Shown here one piece after another: positions 48,290 to 59,337 of a stretch of DNA of 64,000 nucleotides (positions are counted from its first letter, which is position 1; each line of letters starts with the position of its first letter). The stretch spans positions 203,740-267,739 of the forward strand of contig MNCI01008033.1 in the NCBI GenBank assembly GCA_015680685.1. Direction: 5' to 3'. The position numbers and the translations under genes are program-made. The notes under the pieces are model-generated. The model had not been told where the DNA came from. It saw only the letters and a list, made by a program, of their open reading frames with translations, and did no database searches. Origin of the DNA: Gnetum montanum. Lineage: Eukaryota > Streptophyta > Gnetopsida > Gnetales > Gnetaceae.

Positions 48290-48720
48290 TAGATACTTAG
48301 TTGCTTACATAGCCAATCAAATACAAAATAGTTGTTGGAATAGTAAGAGATTTGCATTATCTACACAAATGTTGTCAAGATGAATTATCCACAAGGATAT
48401 TAAATCTTCAAATGTTTTGCTTGGCCCTGATTTTGAGCTACAAGTAACCTAGGCTGATGGCCCTTTCCAAAAGTAGTCAATGGTCCTCTTTACATTAGGT
48501 TGTTTATAAAAGCACTAATCTATTTCTTACCGCTGGTTTATTAACTTTATAAAAAAAAACATTTTTTCTCCATGGTAAAACGTTAAGGAAAGATTGACTT
48601 TAAATTATAACTACTTAATTGAGTAATTAGTCAGAATTTTACTCTAGTTCCCCTTTGGAGATTATCACTATACATTTGTGGATAGACTTGCAAAGTGTAA
48701 ATGAGTTAACACTGCCATAT
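48290..48720 (+). pseudogene. Receptor-like cytoplasmic kinase (RLCK-VI-like) fragment
   Basis: Kinase subdomains in broken frames: KYKIVVGIVRDLHYLHKCCQD (given as KYKIVVGIVRDLHYLHK then CCQD, 48320-48383), then after a frame change IIHKDIKSSNVLLGPDFELQVT with a stop (about 48385-48450; HRDIK-type catalytic loop, DFG region lost). After a gap comes LEIITIHLWIDLQSVNELT (about 48655-48710), which fits LLE(I/L)ITGRRAVD..Q.SLV of the same family. In RLCK-VI/RBK kinases these segments read LHYLHEGCQRRIIHRDIKASN and LLELITGRR. The N-lobe is not seen. Dead fragment. Confidence 0.6.
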
Positions 48721-49052
48721 CCCATGATTGGAATTGTTGCCTTTGAAAATATTTCGGTATCGTGCATAAAAGAAAAGTGGGAAAGTTGTATCTGTATTTG
48801 CTGCACAAAGAGCATGCTATTGCAGATGGAAAAACACTGGTCAGTCTAATTTAGCTTGGCATGTGAATTAGGGTTATGTGTTTGTTTCCCAAATTATAAA
48901 ATTTGGATTGAACCTTAACATAATCACTCAAACAAGATTAAGCTTTTGGCTAAGATGAGCATTAAGCTCCTGCATGATGATCCTTCATAAAGGCCACTGA
49001 ATGAATGACATATGCTGTAATGCAAAGACTTTGGGTTGACTTCGGCGCTGCA

Positions 49053-50079
49053 ATGGCCTTCTCCTTCTCTGTGAAACTCTTCTCTTTTCTGTGTCTGTCT
49101 CTGCCATTTACTATTCCTTCTTCGTTGGCTTTGCCTCTTCTTATCCTCATCCATGCTCACACAAAAGACGATGCAGAGGGAGCTCCTCTGCAAATGATGT
49201 AAGAGCTTTGATTCAATTCAAGAAATACAGCACCAGCCATCCACTCTTTTTCTTTTTCTTTTTCCAATTCAAAAATTGGGATGATGCAGCTGCTGCAGAT
49301 CGATCTTAACTTCAATCATTTCAGCGGAGACCTTTCCAAATCAATTAGAAATATGATCACTCACTCAATTAGGAAGCATAGATTTGTCTGGTAATAACTT
49401 TACCGGGCCTGTGCCTGCGTCTCTGCTGAATTATTCGATTCTCAAATTTTTTGAACTTCTCCTGCAACAAATTTGATGGAGAAGTTCAGTGTCTCCGCAA
49501 TTCCTTCAGAAAGCTAAGATTAACAAGATTGTCGTTCCTTGGCAACCCAAACAAATTTATGCGGAAGATGCTTTGGCCTCAAAGCTTGTCCAGTGTCTCC
49601 TGTGCAACTCATCTCTCACTCACTCTAATAAAAGAACTATTCTGAAAATCGTGTTGCCCATTGTAGGGTTACTTTTGTTGCTAGTTCTGGCAGGGATTTT
49701 ATTCATTTTCAGATGAGTCAAAATTCCAAGGATAGATGAAAAATTCTGAAAGATATCTGAGGAAAAGCTTGAAAGGGCCACAGCTAAATTTAGCATTTCA
49801 AACGTGGTAGCCAAAGGCCGCCATGGAAAGGTCTACGGAGGTGTTTTAATTTTAACTTCTGAAATGGTGGTTGCTGTAGAATGTTTGTCTTTTTCAAACG
49901 AGACTGAGACTCAGAAAAGCTTCAAAAAGGAATGTTGTGCTTTAACGAAAGTGAAACTTGACAACATTTTGAAGATTATCACTGTGGTGTGGTCCGACGA
50001 ATTAAAAGCTCCGTTTATGAGTAATGGCAATCTCCATTCTCTTCTTCATCTTCACAGTACACAGGAGACACTAGATTAG
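49053..50079 (+). pseudogene. LRR receptor-like kinase, collapsed pseudogene
   Basis: ATG at 49053 opens a signal peptide (MAFSFSVKLFSFLCLSLP). LRRNT remains follow in another frame (ALIQFKKYSTSHPLF...NWDD, 49203-49295), then only about two LRR units (LQIDLNFNHFSGDLSKSI; LGSIDLSGNNFTGPVP) where family members have around 20, so most of the ectodomain is deleted. Next are LSFLGNPNK, a transmembrane helix (IVLPIVGLLLLLVLAGILFI, about 49650-49710), the juxtamembrane ISEEKLERATAKFSISNVVAKG and the start of the kinase N-lobe (HGKVYGG; VVAVECLSF). The Gly-loop GKGSFGTVY is degraded, and the ATP-binding Lys of VAVK is Glu. It stops at 50077. Closest group by eye: LRR-XII (EFR/At3g47570-like). Confidence 0.82.
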
Positions 50080-50147
50080 ATAGGATGGCAATCTCCATTC
50101 TCTTCTTCTTCTTCACAGTAGACAGGAGACACTAGATTAGATAAGAT
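50026..50147. repeat. Two-copy tandem duplication, period 61 bp
   Basis: Copies 50026-50086 and 50087-50147 share GGCAATCTCCATTCTCTTCT and CAGGAGACACTAGATTAGAT. The unit includes the end of the LRR-RLK frame, so the duplication arose within the pseudogene. Confidence 0.9.
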
Positions 50148-50176
50148 GGTTCTGGATTGGAGTGGATCTCCATGGC

Positions 50177-50422
50177 CTTGACTGGAAAACCAATCAACAG
50201 GAAAGAAGAGAAACAATTGAAGATATTATAGAAAAGGTGAAGAAGGAATTGACATGGACAAAGATGGACTTGCTACAATGCTTTCATGAGGCCTAGCATG
50301 AAGTTGAGTCTTTTCTACAATCAGTTTTTCTTTTGAATCCTCAAGATCAAAGGACATTACCAAGAAACTTGGAAAAAGTTCTTAGCATTGTAGAATCACT
50401 TACTTTTCAAGGACAAAAATGA
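50177..50422 (+). pseudogene. Unrecognised coding-like relic downstream of the LRR-RLK
   Basis: One frame with a single internal stop (TAG near 50297) reads charged helical sequence: DWKTNQQERREETIEDIIEK, KKELTWTKMDLLQCFHE and RTLPRNLEKVLSIVESLTF. Composition is protein-like and distinct from the spacer. It is not a part of the LRR-RLK family that I recognise. It could be an exon fragment of another gene. Confidence 0.3.
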
Positions 50423-53400
50423 GAAGAATTCATAAAATCAGTGTAATTCCATTGGGTAATTCACTTTTTAAATCAATGGAATCCCATTTTGTGAAAACAT
50501 TTCACATAGGATCAAACAATGAGCAAAGTGAAGTATTTCAAGATTCTTTCTCAAATATCAATGTTAATCCTATGTGTAATACCCTTTTAATTATCTATAC
50601 AATATCTTATAAATAACTAATATAGATGTTATGAAACCCTAAAGATCTAGATTTAACCTTGATTTACTAACTTAAAAGGAAATGCTAAATTAGATAAAAA
50701 AATTATTAAATACGAACATAAATACAGTACAACAATACAATGTAACAAAATTTTATAATACTCATATATAATTAAATAAAATTTATTTAGAAAAAATTAA
50801 AGTTTTACGCAACCACAAAGAGATAGATGTTGAAAAATTTAACTAGGTGCATCATAAAATAGTGCATAAAATATCATTCCCAACAACACTTGTTTCACCT
50901 CACACGGACATCTAGAATAAAGTTATTTGTGTTTAAGTTTCCTAAATTAAAATAAAATATTATATAATAAATAATATTAAATTTTCTTGAATATAGCACG
51001 TGCCAAAATGAAAAATGTTCCTTGCAATCTCACGGTCCAAATGGCATAGAGGACAAATTCATATCTATCGTACTTTATTATTTATCACAAAAATACTTAC
51101 ATGGCTCAAATAACCAGAAAGTGTACAAGGTTTCTATTTTACAAAAATATAAAATATACAAAAATATTTTTTCAAGTTCAGAAGGTCCATGTTGTATAGA
51201 ATTGATCTACCTTTTGTTCCATGTTCCTCTTTCAATGATTTCTTGCATAGTCCATAGTCTGGGCTCTCTACATCGAAATACATGAGTCAAAACCCTTTAA
51301 ATAAGAAAGGTTGTTATATTTCCCTCTTCATAGAGCATAAAGGTTATGGGCCAAATGTCTTAAGTTATAAGATAAACAAAGTTTCCAATAAAATATTCAA
51401 AAATGTTTCAAGGTTCACAAATGTCAAAAATGTTTCAAAGTCCAAAAATGCTACAAAATATTTCAAAAATTCAAAAGAAATCCAAAAATGCAATAGATGT
51501 ATATTTTATCTGGGCATCTTCGAAGGCTAGGTCTTGGTTATTTTCACTACCAACGGGAACCATCAAGTCTTAGAATAACTTCACTACTATCATTGGCTTA
51601 TCCTTGAAATTATTTAAATATCCAAAAATATCACAATTTTGTTCAACAAAAATCTAAAGATATATATTTTAACTAGGTATCTTTGAAGGTTAGGTTTTGG
51701 TTACCCTCACTGCTAAAAGGGTTCACCGACAGCTCTTGAAATAACCTCGCTACTATCATTGGATTATTCTTGTGACCCCAAACAAGTTACTCATAGCCAA
51801 GTCTTGGCAATAGCCTCACTACTAACATTCTCAATGGCTGAGGCACATATATCATCAGAAGGATAGGCCTTCACTATGCCTCACTGCACACCACTAAACT
51901 CAATTGCTCAATGCCATGGTCTCCATTAAATCTAAATCTAGGGTAGAAAATCCATTTAATAACCCTTGTTCCTAGGGGGTAGATCCCACTAAAGAAACAT
52001 TCCACTACTACATGTAGATGGGGGCATCTAAAAGATTCATAGGTCTCACTACCAACTAAGAAAAATTGATCCCAAAAATATTATTATTTTATTCTAAAAA
52101 TCCAAGAGGTGTCCAAAATGGCCAAAATCCATGATAACCAAAATTCTTACAAAATCATGTTCATATCAAAAATTGATCCAAAATAATCATGGAATATTCA
52201 AAACATAGGATGGACAAAGTTTCCACAATTCCACAAATTTATCCAAAGACAAAAAAAAGGTTTGGACATAATTAAAATACCGAAAATAAGCACAATATGA
52301 TGAAAATATGGCAGAATCTTGGCATAATAATCAAAATAGTAGAAGAATAGCAAAAGATCATAAAGTAGAGATGAATAGAAAATCCACAACAATATAGGAT
52401 AGCCACATAAAAAGAAACATAAAATAGAGCTCCCAACATCTTCTTAACTTCTTCCTTTTCTACTTAACACTCTCAATTAACTTTTTCTTTGCTTAACTTC
52501 TCACACCTAAAACCTTTCTACAAATTACAATGTGATGTACCTATTTATAAGGGGGGAAACAAAGAAAACCGGGGTCAAATTGGCTTCAAAATGAAGAAAG
52601 AATAAAAAAAAAATATTTCAAGAAAAACATGATAGAATATGATTTTGGAAAATAATGGTTTCAAAACCAAATGATAGAAAACAAGCAGTGGAGAGAAGGT
52701 GAGAGAAAATGTGTTGTAAAGACAGTGAGTGATAAAATTATAACATATGTTATATGTTATACCATATAACATAGATATATATATGTGAAAAGCACATGAA
52801 TGTGCTTAACGGTGGTGTTGACTTTTAAAGTTTTGATTTTTACTTTTTTTTTTTATATAAACAATTTCAAAAGTTCTTTTCCCATTTTTTCTCTCCAAAA
52901 GTTCTTTTCCCATTTTTTCTCTCCATTAATAGCTTTAGTGTTTAACATCCCATAACACACACATTAGGATTCCAAATCAAATATTGTTTGAACCTATAGG
53001 AATCTTATCAAGTACTCTATCTTAGCAAATTAGAAAATATAATATCTCTAGTTATGCTAAAATCTATCATATTTTCTAGGTATGTTAAAAAGAAACATAA
53101 AATGATCTCTTTTACTTGTGCTAGTAGAGCTCCCAACATCTTCTTGGCTTCTTCTTTTTCTATCTAACACTTTCAATTAGCATAAAAATTAAATGTAAAT
53201 AATTGAATGTGCATAAAGAATAAAATATGCATAGCCAAATACTTGTACATCCATGATAATTAACAAAAAGAAAAACTTCTTAGGATAATTGGATATCAAC
53301 ATTTAACCATAAATTATTTAGAAAATCTATGACTAAGCTCCAATAGCAAATAAAAGGATACAAAACTTTAATAAATATCCTAGCAAGCAAATTGCATTCA

Positions 53401-53545
53401 CTTATGTAGGAAACTAATGACAACAACAACAATAATAACACTAATAATAATAAACTAGTATATTGAAACACATCTGATAGCATTAAAAAATTAATCACAT
53501 GCATTAAATTAAATAATTAAATTTATGCAAAATTTAGGTTGTGAC
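50423..53545. other. Repeat-rich AT spacer, unassigned
   Basis: No protein relic. 51370-51495 is low-complexity AAATATTTC/AAAAATG-type sequence. 51498-51760 holds two imperfect copies of a unit of about 160 bp (TATATTTTA.CT.GG.ATCTT.GAAGG). An AGCTCCCAACATCTTCTT block recurs at about 52430 and 53128 (about 698 bp apart). A minus-strand TATA box (plus-strand TATTTATAAGG, about 52542) suggests old minus-strand LTR sequence, but no pair of ends could be fixed. Confidence 0.45.
52868..52923. repeat. Two-copy tandem repeat, period 28 bp
   Basis: Two identical units of CAAAAGTTCTTTTCCCATTT plus TTTCTCTC. Confidence 0.9.
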
Positions 53546-53844
53546 ACTATGCGACAATAAATTCCATTCACCAACATGAGTAACCCATATGTTAGTAATT
53601 TGGAATATTTCTCCTTAATACCATTTTCACTAATGCATTGGGGGTTGGGTTTAGTCATCTAATTCAAACATGGCTAGGTGGCCTAGATGTAGGAATTCTC
53701 TTAAATACTTTTATAGCATTTGGACCCTCAACATCTATCACATGATCCTTAACACCTAACCAAATACCACCCTTTCTTCATTATGAGAAAAATTAATTTC
53801 CTCCAAAATTAGGTGCAACTATAGGTGAATTACTAAATCATAGA

Positions 53845-54358
53845 ATGATCAACATTCTACAAGGACCTTTATTTTATCACCATGATAGGGATGTGGAAGT
53901 TAAAAATATTTACCTACTACCAATCTTTAGAGAAGCAAATGATGTGGATCCAATTACTCACTTAAAGGATTTTAAAATAATAATTCTCATACTAGCACCA
54001 ATTAGTGAGGATCATAGAAAGATAGTTGCATTTAAGTTAACCCTTAAAGATAAGGCATAATTTTAGTTCCAAACAATTAAGAACTCTTATAACTTCACAA
54101 GAGGATTTTAAAAATGCATTTTTATAATAATTCTTAGCCCAAACTAAAAATCCCTCTCTTTATGATTAAGTAGAAAAATAATGAACCACATAAAAAGAGA
54201 ATTATGTGAACTACAACAGGAGATTAGGTATAGATTTCAAGATTTAGAAAGAAGAAAACTACTATGCATGCCTAAGCCTGATCCAATTTCATAAAGGAAG
54301 GATAAAAAGTAAGAAAACCAAGTAATCACATGAAGTAGCAAGGCATCAAAGGAATCCC
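53845..54358 (+). pseudogene. gag: Older Ty3/gypsy gag relic, left half of element B's host element
   Basis: The frame 53845-54060 reads LPIFREANDVDPITHLKDFK, then KLTLKDKA followed by stop-broken F.FQTIKNSYNFT, matching the gypsy gag pattern (F.G.....P..HL..F ... A..W). A charged stretch (KRELCELQQEIRYRFQDLERR) follows up to element B. Continuation is at 63205. Confidence 0.6.
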
Positions 54359-55285
54359 TGATGAGACGCGTTGCGCATCGGCTGCGATATCGTGTCCAAT
54401 GCGATATCGCATCCCCCATGATATTGCATACGCGATATCGCGTCTTCCCCTGCGATATCGCGTATGCAATATCGCAATGCGCCACCATATCTATAAATAA
54501 GAGGTAGCCCTCCCTTGTTTGGGGATCCCAGTTAGAAGTAGCGAAGCTCTAGCAGTTTGATCCCTCTAGAGTTAGATTTTTTTTTCCGTGTCTGCCCGCA
54601 GTGTGGTGAATGTAATTGTACGGTGTCTTTATTCGAGTGTGCCGTACTTGGACATGCACATGACTGGCAATAAAGATTGAGATTACTTCATCATTGTAGC
54701 ATTCACTTTGTCATTTATTTATCTGGTATTTATTTAATGTTATTTACTGTTTTCTCTCTCACCCTTAAACTCCTAGAACGCGGAACGAGTACAACTTGAT
54801 TACGAACATTTAAGTGTGACTTCTTGGTAGCCCTGTGGTGTAGCTAGGATCTACGCTTGGTAACCCAGTGGCGTATTTGGGATCTGCGCTTGGTAGTCCC
54901 AGTGGCGTACCTAGGATCTATGCTTGGTAGTCCTAGTGGTAGTCATGCACGAGGTCCAAGATGTGTACAGTTGATCAAGGAATCGGTTGCTCGTTGCACT
55001 TAGGCTAGATTAGATTTTCTTACCCTTTTCCTCCTAGCTTAGCTTAGTTAATATTCTTTTCCATTGCCTTCAGGAGTAGCATAGATTAGGAGACACATCA
55101 TACACCTCATCTGGACTAAACCATATGTGACAAATGCAATACTAGTCCAGGTAGGAAGACAGCGAACTACGACCTAAGGATAACTATCTAGGTGCCACAA
55201 CTAGTCCATCTGCGGAGTTCGACTGGATCATGCGTGCGACACTCATTTTGTATGGTTGAGTGTAGGGGTACCTCACCACTCATCA
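54359..55285 (+). repeat. 5' LTR of element B
   Basis: 927 bp. U3 (54376-54480) is an array of GCGATATCGC-type palindromes, each spaced by a few bases, followed by TATAAATA at 54492-54499. Poly(A) signal (CAATAAAGAT) near 54671. It has one more array unit than the 3' LTR, which accounts for the 18 bp size difference. Confidence 0.92.
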
Positions 55286-55286
55286 T

Positions 55287-55304
55287 TGGCGCCATTGCCG
55301 TGGA
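55287..55304 (+). other. Primer binding site of element B (tRNA-Asp)
   Basis: TGGCGCCATTGCCGTGGA. It differs at two positions from TGGCGCCGTTGCCGGGGA, the complement of the plant tRNA-Asp 3' end. Best preserved of the three primer sites. Confidence 0.85.
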
Positions 55305-55418
55305 TGGTGCTAGCTATCTAGATTAGTTATATCATTCAAGGTCGCTGTAAAGAACTTAACGATATGTCTCTTAGAAAGAAGTAATTATAAAAAGTCACGT
55401 TTAAATTCACACAAAACA

Positions 55419-57000
55419 ATGCCTCTCCTACAAGATGATAATAATGCCACACGTAGTGAGGAAGTTCATTGGAGAACCAACGAACTATATGATAATGAAG
55501 ATTGGAGTATACAACCTGAAGTGGGAGTTTTCTATAAGCATGAACAAAAACAACTTCATCACAACACACGAAAGCCTAACTTACCCGATGACGATGAACC
55601 CCCACTGGCCACTACAAGCTTCACGCAAATACAAGAGGCTGTTGGAATCTCACGTAGGCATCGTAAAGAGAGCTGTCTACCCAGGCTCGATTTAAATAAC
55701 TTTTCCAAATTTTCAGGAGGCTACGACTTAGATCCGTATCAACATTTACTAGCCTTATACAATGCCTGCACATGGAATAACATTGACAACAGTTGGCAAA
55801 AACTCAAGCTCTTTCCTATGACACTCATTGACCAAGAAAAAGTATGGTATAGATCGTTAAAACCAAATTCGATACGACACTGGGCAACAATGGTAGAAGT
55901 TTTTAACGAAAAATATCAAACCTACGCAAGAGTGTTAGCCTTGAGAAAACAAATCCAAGGATGGAAACAAGCAAAACATGAACCCTTGGACATGGCCTTA
56001 GAAAGATATTATTCACTATTAAACAACTGTCTAGGCCATGGGTTTTCCGAGGAAAGGCTAATGTACCATATTATTGATGGGCTATGTAATGAAACAAGAG
56101 AGACCTTAGGAACGTATGCCCGAGGTCAACTATACCAACTACGAACCCATAAAATACAAGAGCTTATTAAGCGAGTAGCAAAAGAAGAAGGAGAATTAGC
56201 TAGATGGGAGAGTGTTGAAAAACATCAACGGGACCAAAATTTCAACTTAACAAAGTGCCATGATCATAAAAAGGAGAAATCAACAATTCTCAAGGTGGAG
56301 ACATCATCTTTGCCAATACAACAATCATTAGAAGAAGCTAAGGCAAAGATCACTAAGATGTTGGAATGGATGAATCAAAAGTGTGAAGAATATATCAACA
56401 CCATTGGAGATAGAGTTTTGACAACCCAAGAAGCAGGACAAAATAGTAGACATTTGGAAAAGAAAAATAAAGGGAATAAGTGCTCAACTGCCAATCATAC
56501 GTATGAATGCAACATATGCCTGTACGATCACCCCAAAGGCCAATGTCCAATATTGTTACATCTACATGAGCATTGAGGAAACACGTTACATCTAGAGTTC
56601 GTATACAGATACTGTGTTAGATCACAGTGGCAACAATCCCAGTCGTGGGGGAGACCACCCTTAGACTGAAGGCACCCTTCATATTTTCCGAATCTAAATG
56701 CTTATCACGTTCAACACCCTGTTTCTTCAACTGGTCCAACATACTCTATCTCACCATAATACCATCAACCCATACCTCCAACACATCCACCACCTTGTGC
56801 ACCTTACATCCCTCCTAACTTTCCACATTCTCATCCTTTCCCTCCTTCCACAATGCCACCAACTATTCCTAAGGTGTTTGTACCACCGCAACCCATGAAC
56901 AACACTTGTGCTACTGCTACTAATAGCAGTGAAGAGCCTCCCCAACATCAAAGGTGTCCTTTCTTTAAACACGGCCGTAGGAAGGGATAACATAACTCCG
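55419..57000 (+). CDS. gag: Gag of element B (385 aa open, longer ancestral frame)
   Basis: Capsid/nucleocapsid protein. The open frame 55419-56576 has no internal stop. Residues ~60-230 form the Retrotrans_gag domain (KLKLFPMTLIDQEKVWYRSL, SIRHWATMVEVFNEKYQTY, MALERYYSLLNNCLGHGFSE). Then come a Lys/Glu helical region (~240-350) and a zinc knuckle-like CNICLYDHPKGQC (~365), with C-X2-C-X3-H-X4-C spacing. The TGA at 56574 stands where the element C homologue has Trp (HEYWTG versus HEH-stop-GN), so a G-to-A change probably cut off a Pro/His/Tyr-rich tail. That tail is still readable in the same frame to about 57000. The 385 aa product keeps all recognisable domains. It is the only long intact retroelement frame in the window. 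Confidence 0.85.
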
Positions 57001-58776
57001 AGGCCACTACATCTTCCAACCCAGCACAAGTCCAACTATGTGGTGCACCCTTACCTTCGAACCCAACACCTCATGTAACTTCATCAAGGCCACCAACTAA
57101 TGCTCCAAAAACCATAAGGCCCAATGAACACAACCATGAGAGGCATCATCCTAATCCTTGCATACCATCTAACGGTCACCAACATCATAGTGGGTCAACT
57201 CGTTATTCGGGAACTACATCGTATGAAGTGCCCCACTATGCTTATTATGAAGTGTGTGAAATCCAAGGGGATAAGTATGGACCAATTTCAATATTTTCAA
57301 AATGCAAGGATTCTCATTTCCCATTTATTAACCCTTGCCATACTCAACCGTTTAGTTATGGGGGATACCCCCCATTTCAATGACAAGCAGGATTAATAAA
57401 TATTTTTCATTTTCTTTGATTTTACAACTTTTTGTTTTCCAGTTTTTCATTTTTCAACTTTTTTTGTATCTTTTTATCTTTTTGTGTGTCTGTGTGTTTG
57501 TCTTTTTCTATTTTTGTAAGTAATCTCATCTACAAATAAAAAACTCATGTGGATCGTTGGTTGAGGTGTGTTTTATGTTATTAAGTCATGAGTGATCAAT
57601 TATTTGAAACAGTGAGCCCATTACATCCACTCATCCACTCTATAAATAAGAGGGTTTGTTCATGGGTACAGTGATATTCTTGAAATTTCTAAAACTTAAA
57701 ATTAATTTTGTGTTCATTGTACCCAGAATGAAGAAGGATGGACCAAGAGAGAATGATTAGGGTGTGACATCAAGGGAACTTGTGGATTCTCTTTGGTGAT
57801 GTCTGTGGAAGTTGTCATGCAATATGGTTGTACTAAGATCCTTGTAGATCTAATGAAAAATGGGAGTAAGAGTAATCAAAAGGGCACTCAAAAATCAAAC
57901 GTTGTTCTAGGGGGTCCCACTGGAAAGACATGCACCCATGCCTGAAGGTTGGCGGCTTCTCTGGATTCAGTAAAGTGAAAAGAGAGAAAAGAAAAAGAAA
58001 AAGAAAGTGCCATAAAACAAAAATCACTCCTCCCTTGTACTAAACGCCAAGTGATCGTACGCCTTGTTGTTTTGGTACTTTCATAGTTGCTCATCATGGG
58101 ATGAAATGATGCGATGTCACTGTTTAGAAGGAAGGACTTGGTCCTGATCTTGGAACGATGGGTTAATGACACCTTAATCATGCTTTTCACGCAGGATTCA
58201 TTGTGCCTTGAGTTAGTTCCCTCATGTCCCAATCTCTCCAATCCCTTTCTTTAGTCCGTCTCATCTCACTGTTTGTGTAATTTTAGCTTGTGTCTCGTGC
58301 AGCATAGAATTTTCATCTCATTCCAGTGATATTTACATGTGTGTGTTTTGTGGAGTTGTGCAGCTTACATTTAACCCTTCTAGTGCCCACAGACACTTTA
58401 AGTGTGATTACACAAGGGCATAATAGGTTGAAACCTGCTTTGGGGAGGACCCACTTGTGTAATTTTGTTGTAATCTTCATTAATTCTCTAGTTCAAACAC
58501 ACAATTTCTTACCCTCAACTTAATTTTTTCATACTTTTCCTTCCCCATTATTATCCCTCAAAATTTTAACGTTCCAATGTACCATTACATTCCCTTTTCT
58601 TCATAACCGCCAAATTTTTAATTGCTAGATTCACATCATTATCATTCAAAGTGCCTCTCGAATCCATGTAATTACCCTTGAATATATTAATCTATGCAAA
58701 TTTCCTCAATTTACACATTAATTTCAAGAAAAATCATTAAAAATTCGGTCTTTTTCATGTGTCTCACCTTAGTTGG
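57001..58776 (+). other. Non-coding spacer of element B
   Basis: No pol. A G-run (TTATGGGGGATA, 57356-57367) resembles the internal purine tract of element A. It is followed by T-rich sequence (57393-57530) and a block at 58340-58480 conserved with element C. The frames at 57124-57396 look like gag-tail or pol debris, without an assignable domain. Confidence 0.6.
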
Positions 58777-58870
58777 GACGAGATATCACGTATGCGATAT
58801 CGCGTCCCACGTGATATCGCGTACGCAATGTATCGTACGCGATATCACATCCTATTTACTTATAAATAGG
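58777..58870 (+). promoter_or_regulatory. Internal promoter-like block of element B
   Basis: AGATATCACG, GCGATATCGCGTCCCACG, TGATATCGCGTACGC and GCGATATCACATCC motifs (58780-58850) are followed by TATAAATA (58861-58868). This copies the design and the motif of this element's own LTR U3 (54376-54499), including spacing of roughly 12 bp from the last motif to TATA. It lies about 470 bp upstream of the accessory ORF ATG (59338), whose context TGATTGCAGATG resembles a 3' splice site. Activity is inferred. Confidence 0.55.
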
Positions 58871-59337
58871 AACCCCCGCCACAACACTTAGTATCATTTT
58901 GCCATTTACGTGGGAGGAATTTTTGAAATTTTTCTCTGCGACTTGCGAGTGCGTGACCCTTGATTTTTCGCTCATATCTCACACACTGGTACTCCGATTT
59001 TAATTCCGTTTGAACCTACTTGAACCCGGAGTGTTTAGTTTAGTCATGGGGGAGAGACACTTGTCGAAAAGTGCCTAACCTTTTTGAAATTTCTCATCAC
59101 CCAAAGGACATCAATTAGGGTAATTAATACTAACACTTAGAAAAAGTTGTACCGAAAATCATATGACCTTAGGTACACCGGGAGATTAAAATGCAATCCA
59201 CCTAGGACATAGGACCTATTATTATAATTTTCAGGCACAATCACATGACAACATAAGATCTTCAATTAAAGGCATGTAGTAATGTATAAATTGAATTTGA
59301 AAGCAACCTTACTAACGTTTGGCCCATGTGATTGCAG

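Noticed and set aside
53530-53546. Possible minus-strand LTR start (TGTCACAACC read from 53546)
   Set aside because: It looks like a typical LTR end, but I could not find a matching 3' end, primer site or second copy within the window.
54376-54480. GATATC palindrome array considered as a CRISPR-like or satellite array
   Set aside because: Units are short, lack unique spacers and sit just upstream of a TATA box in an LTR; regulatory repeats are the better reading.
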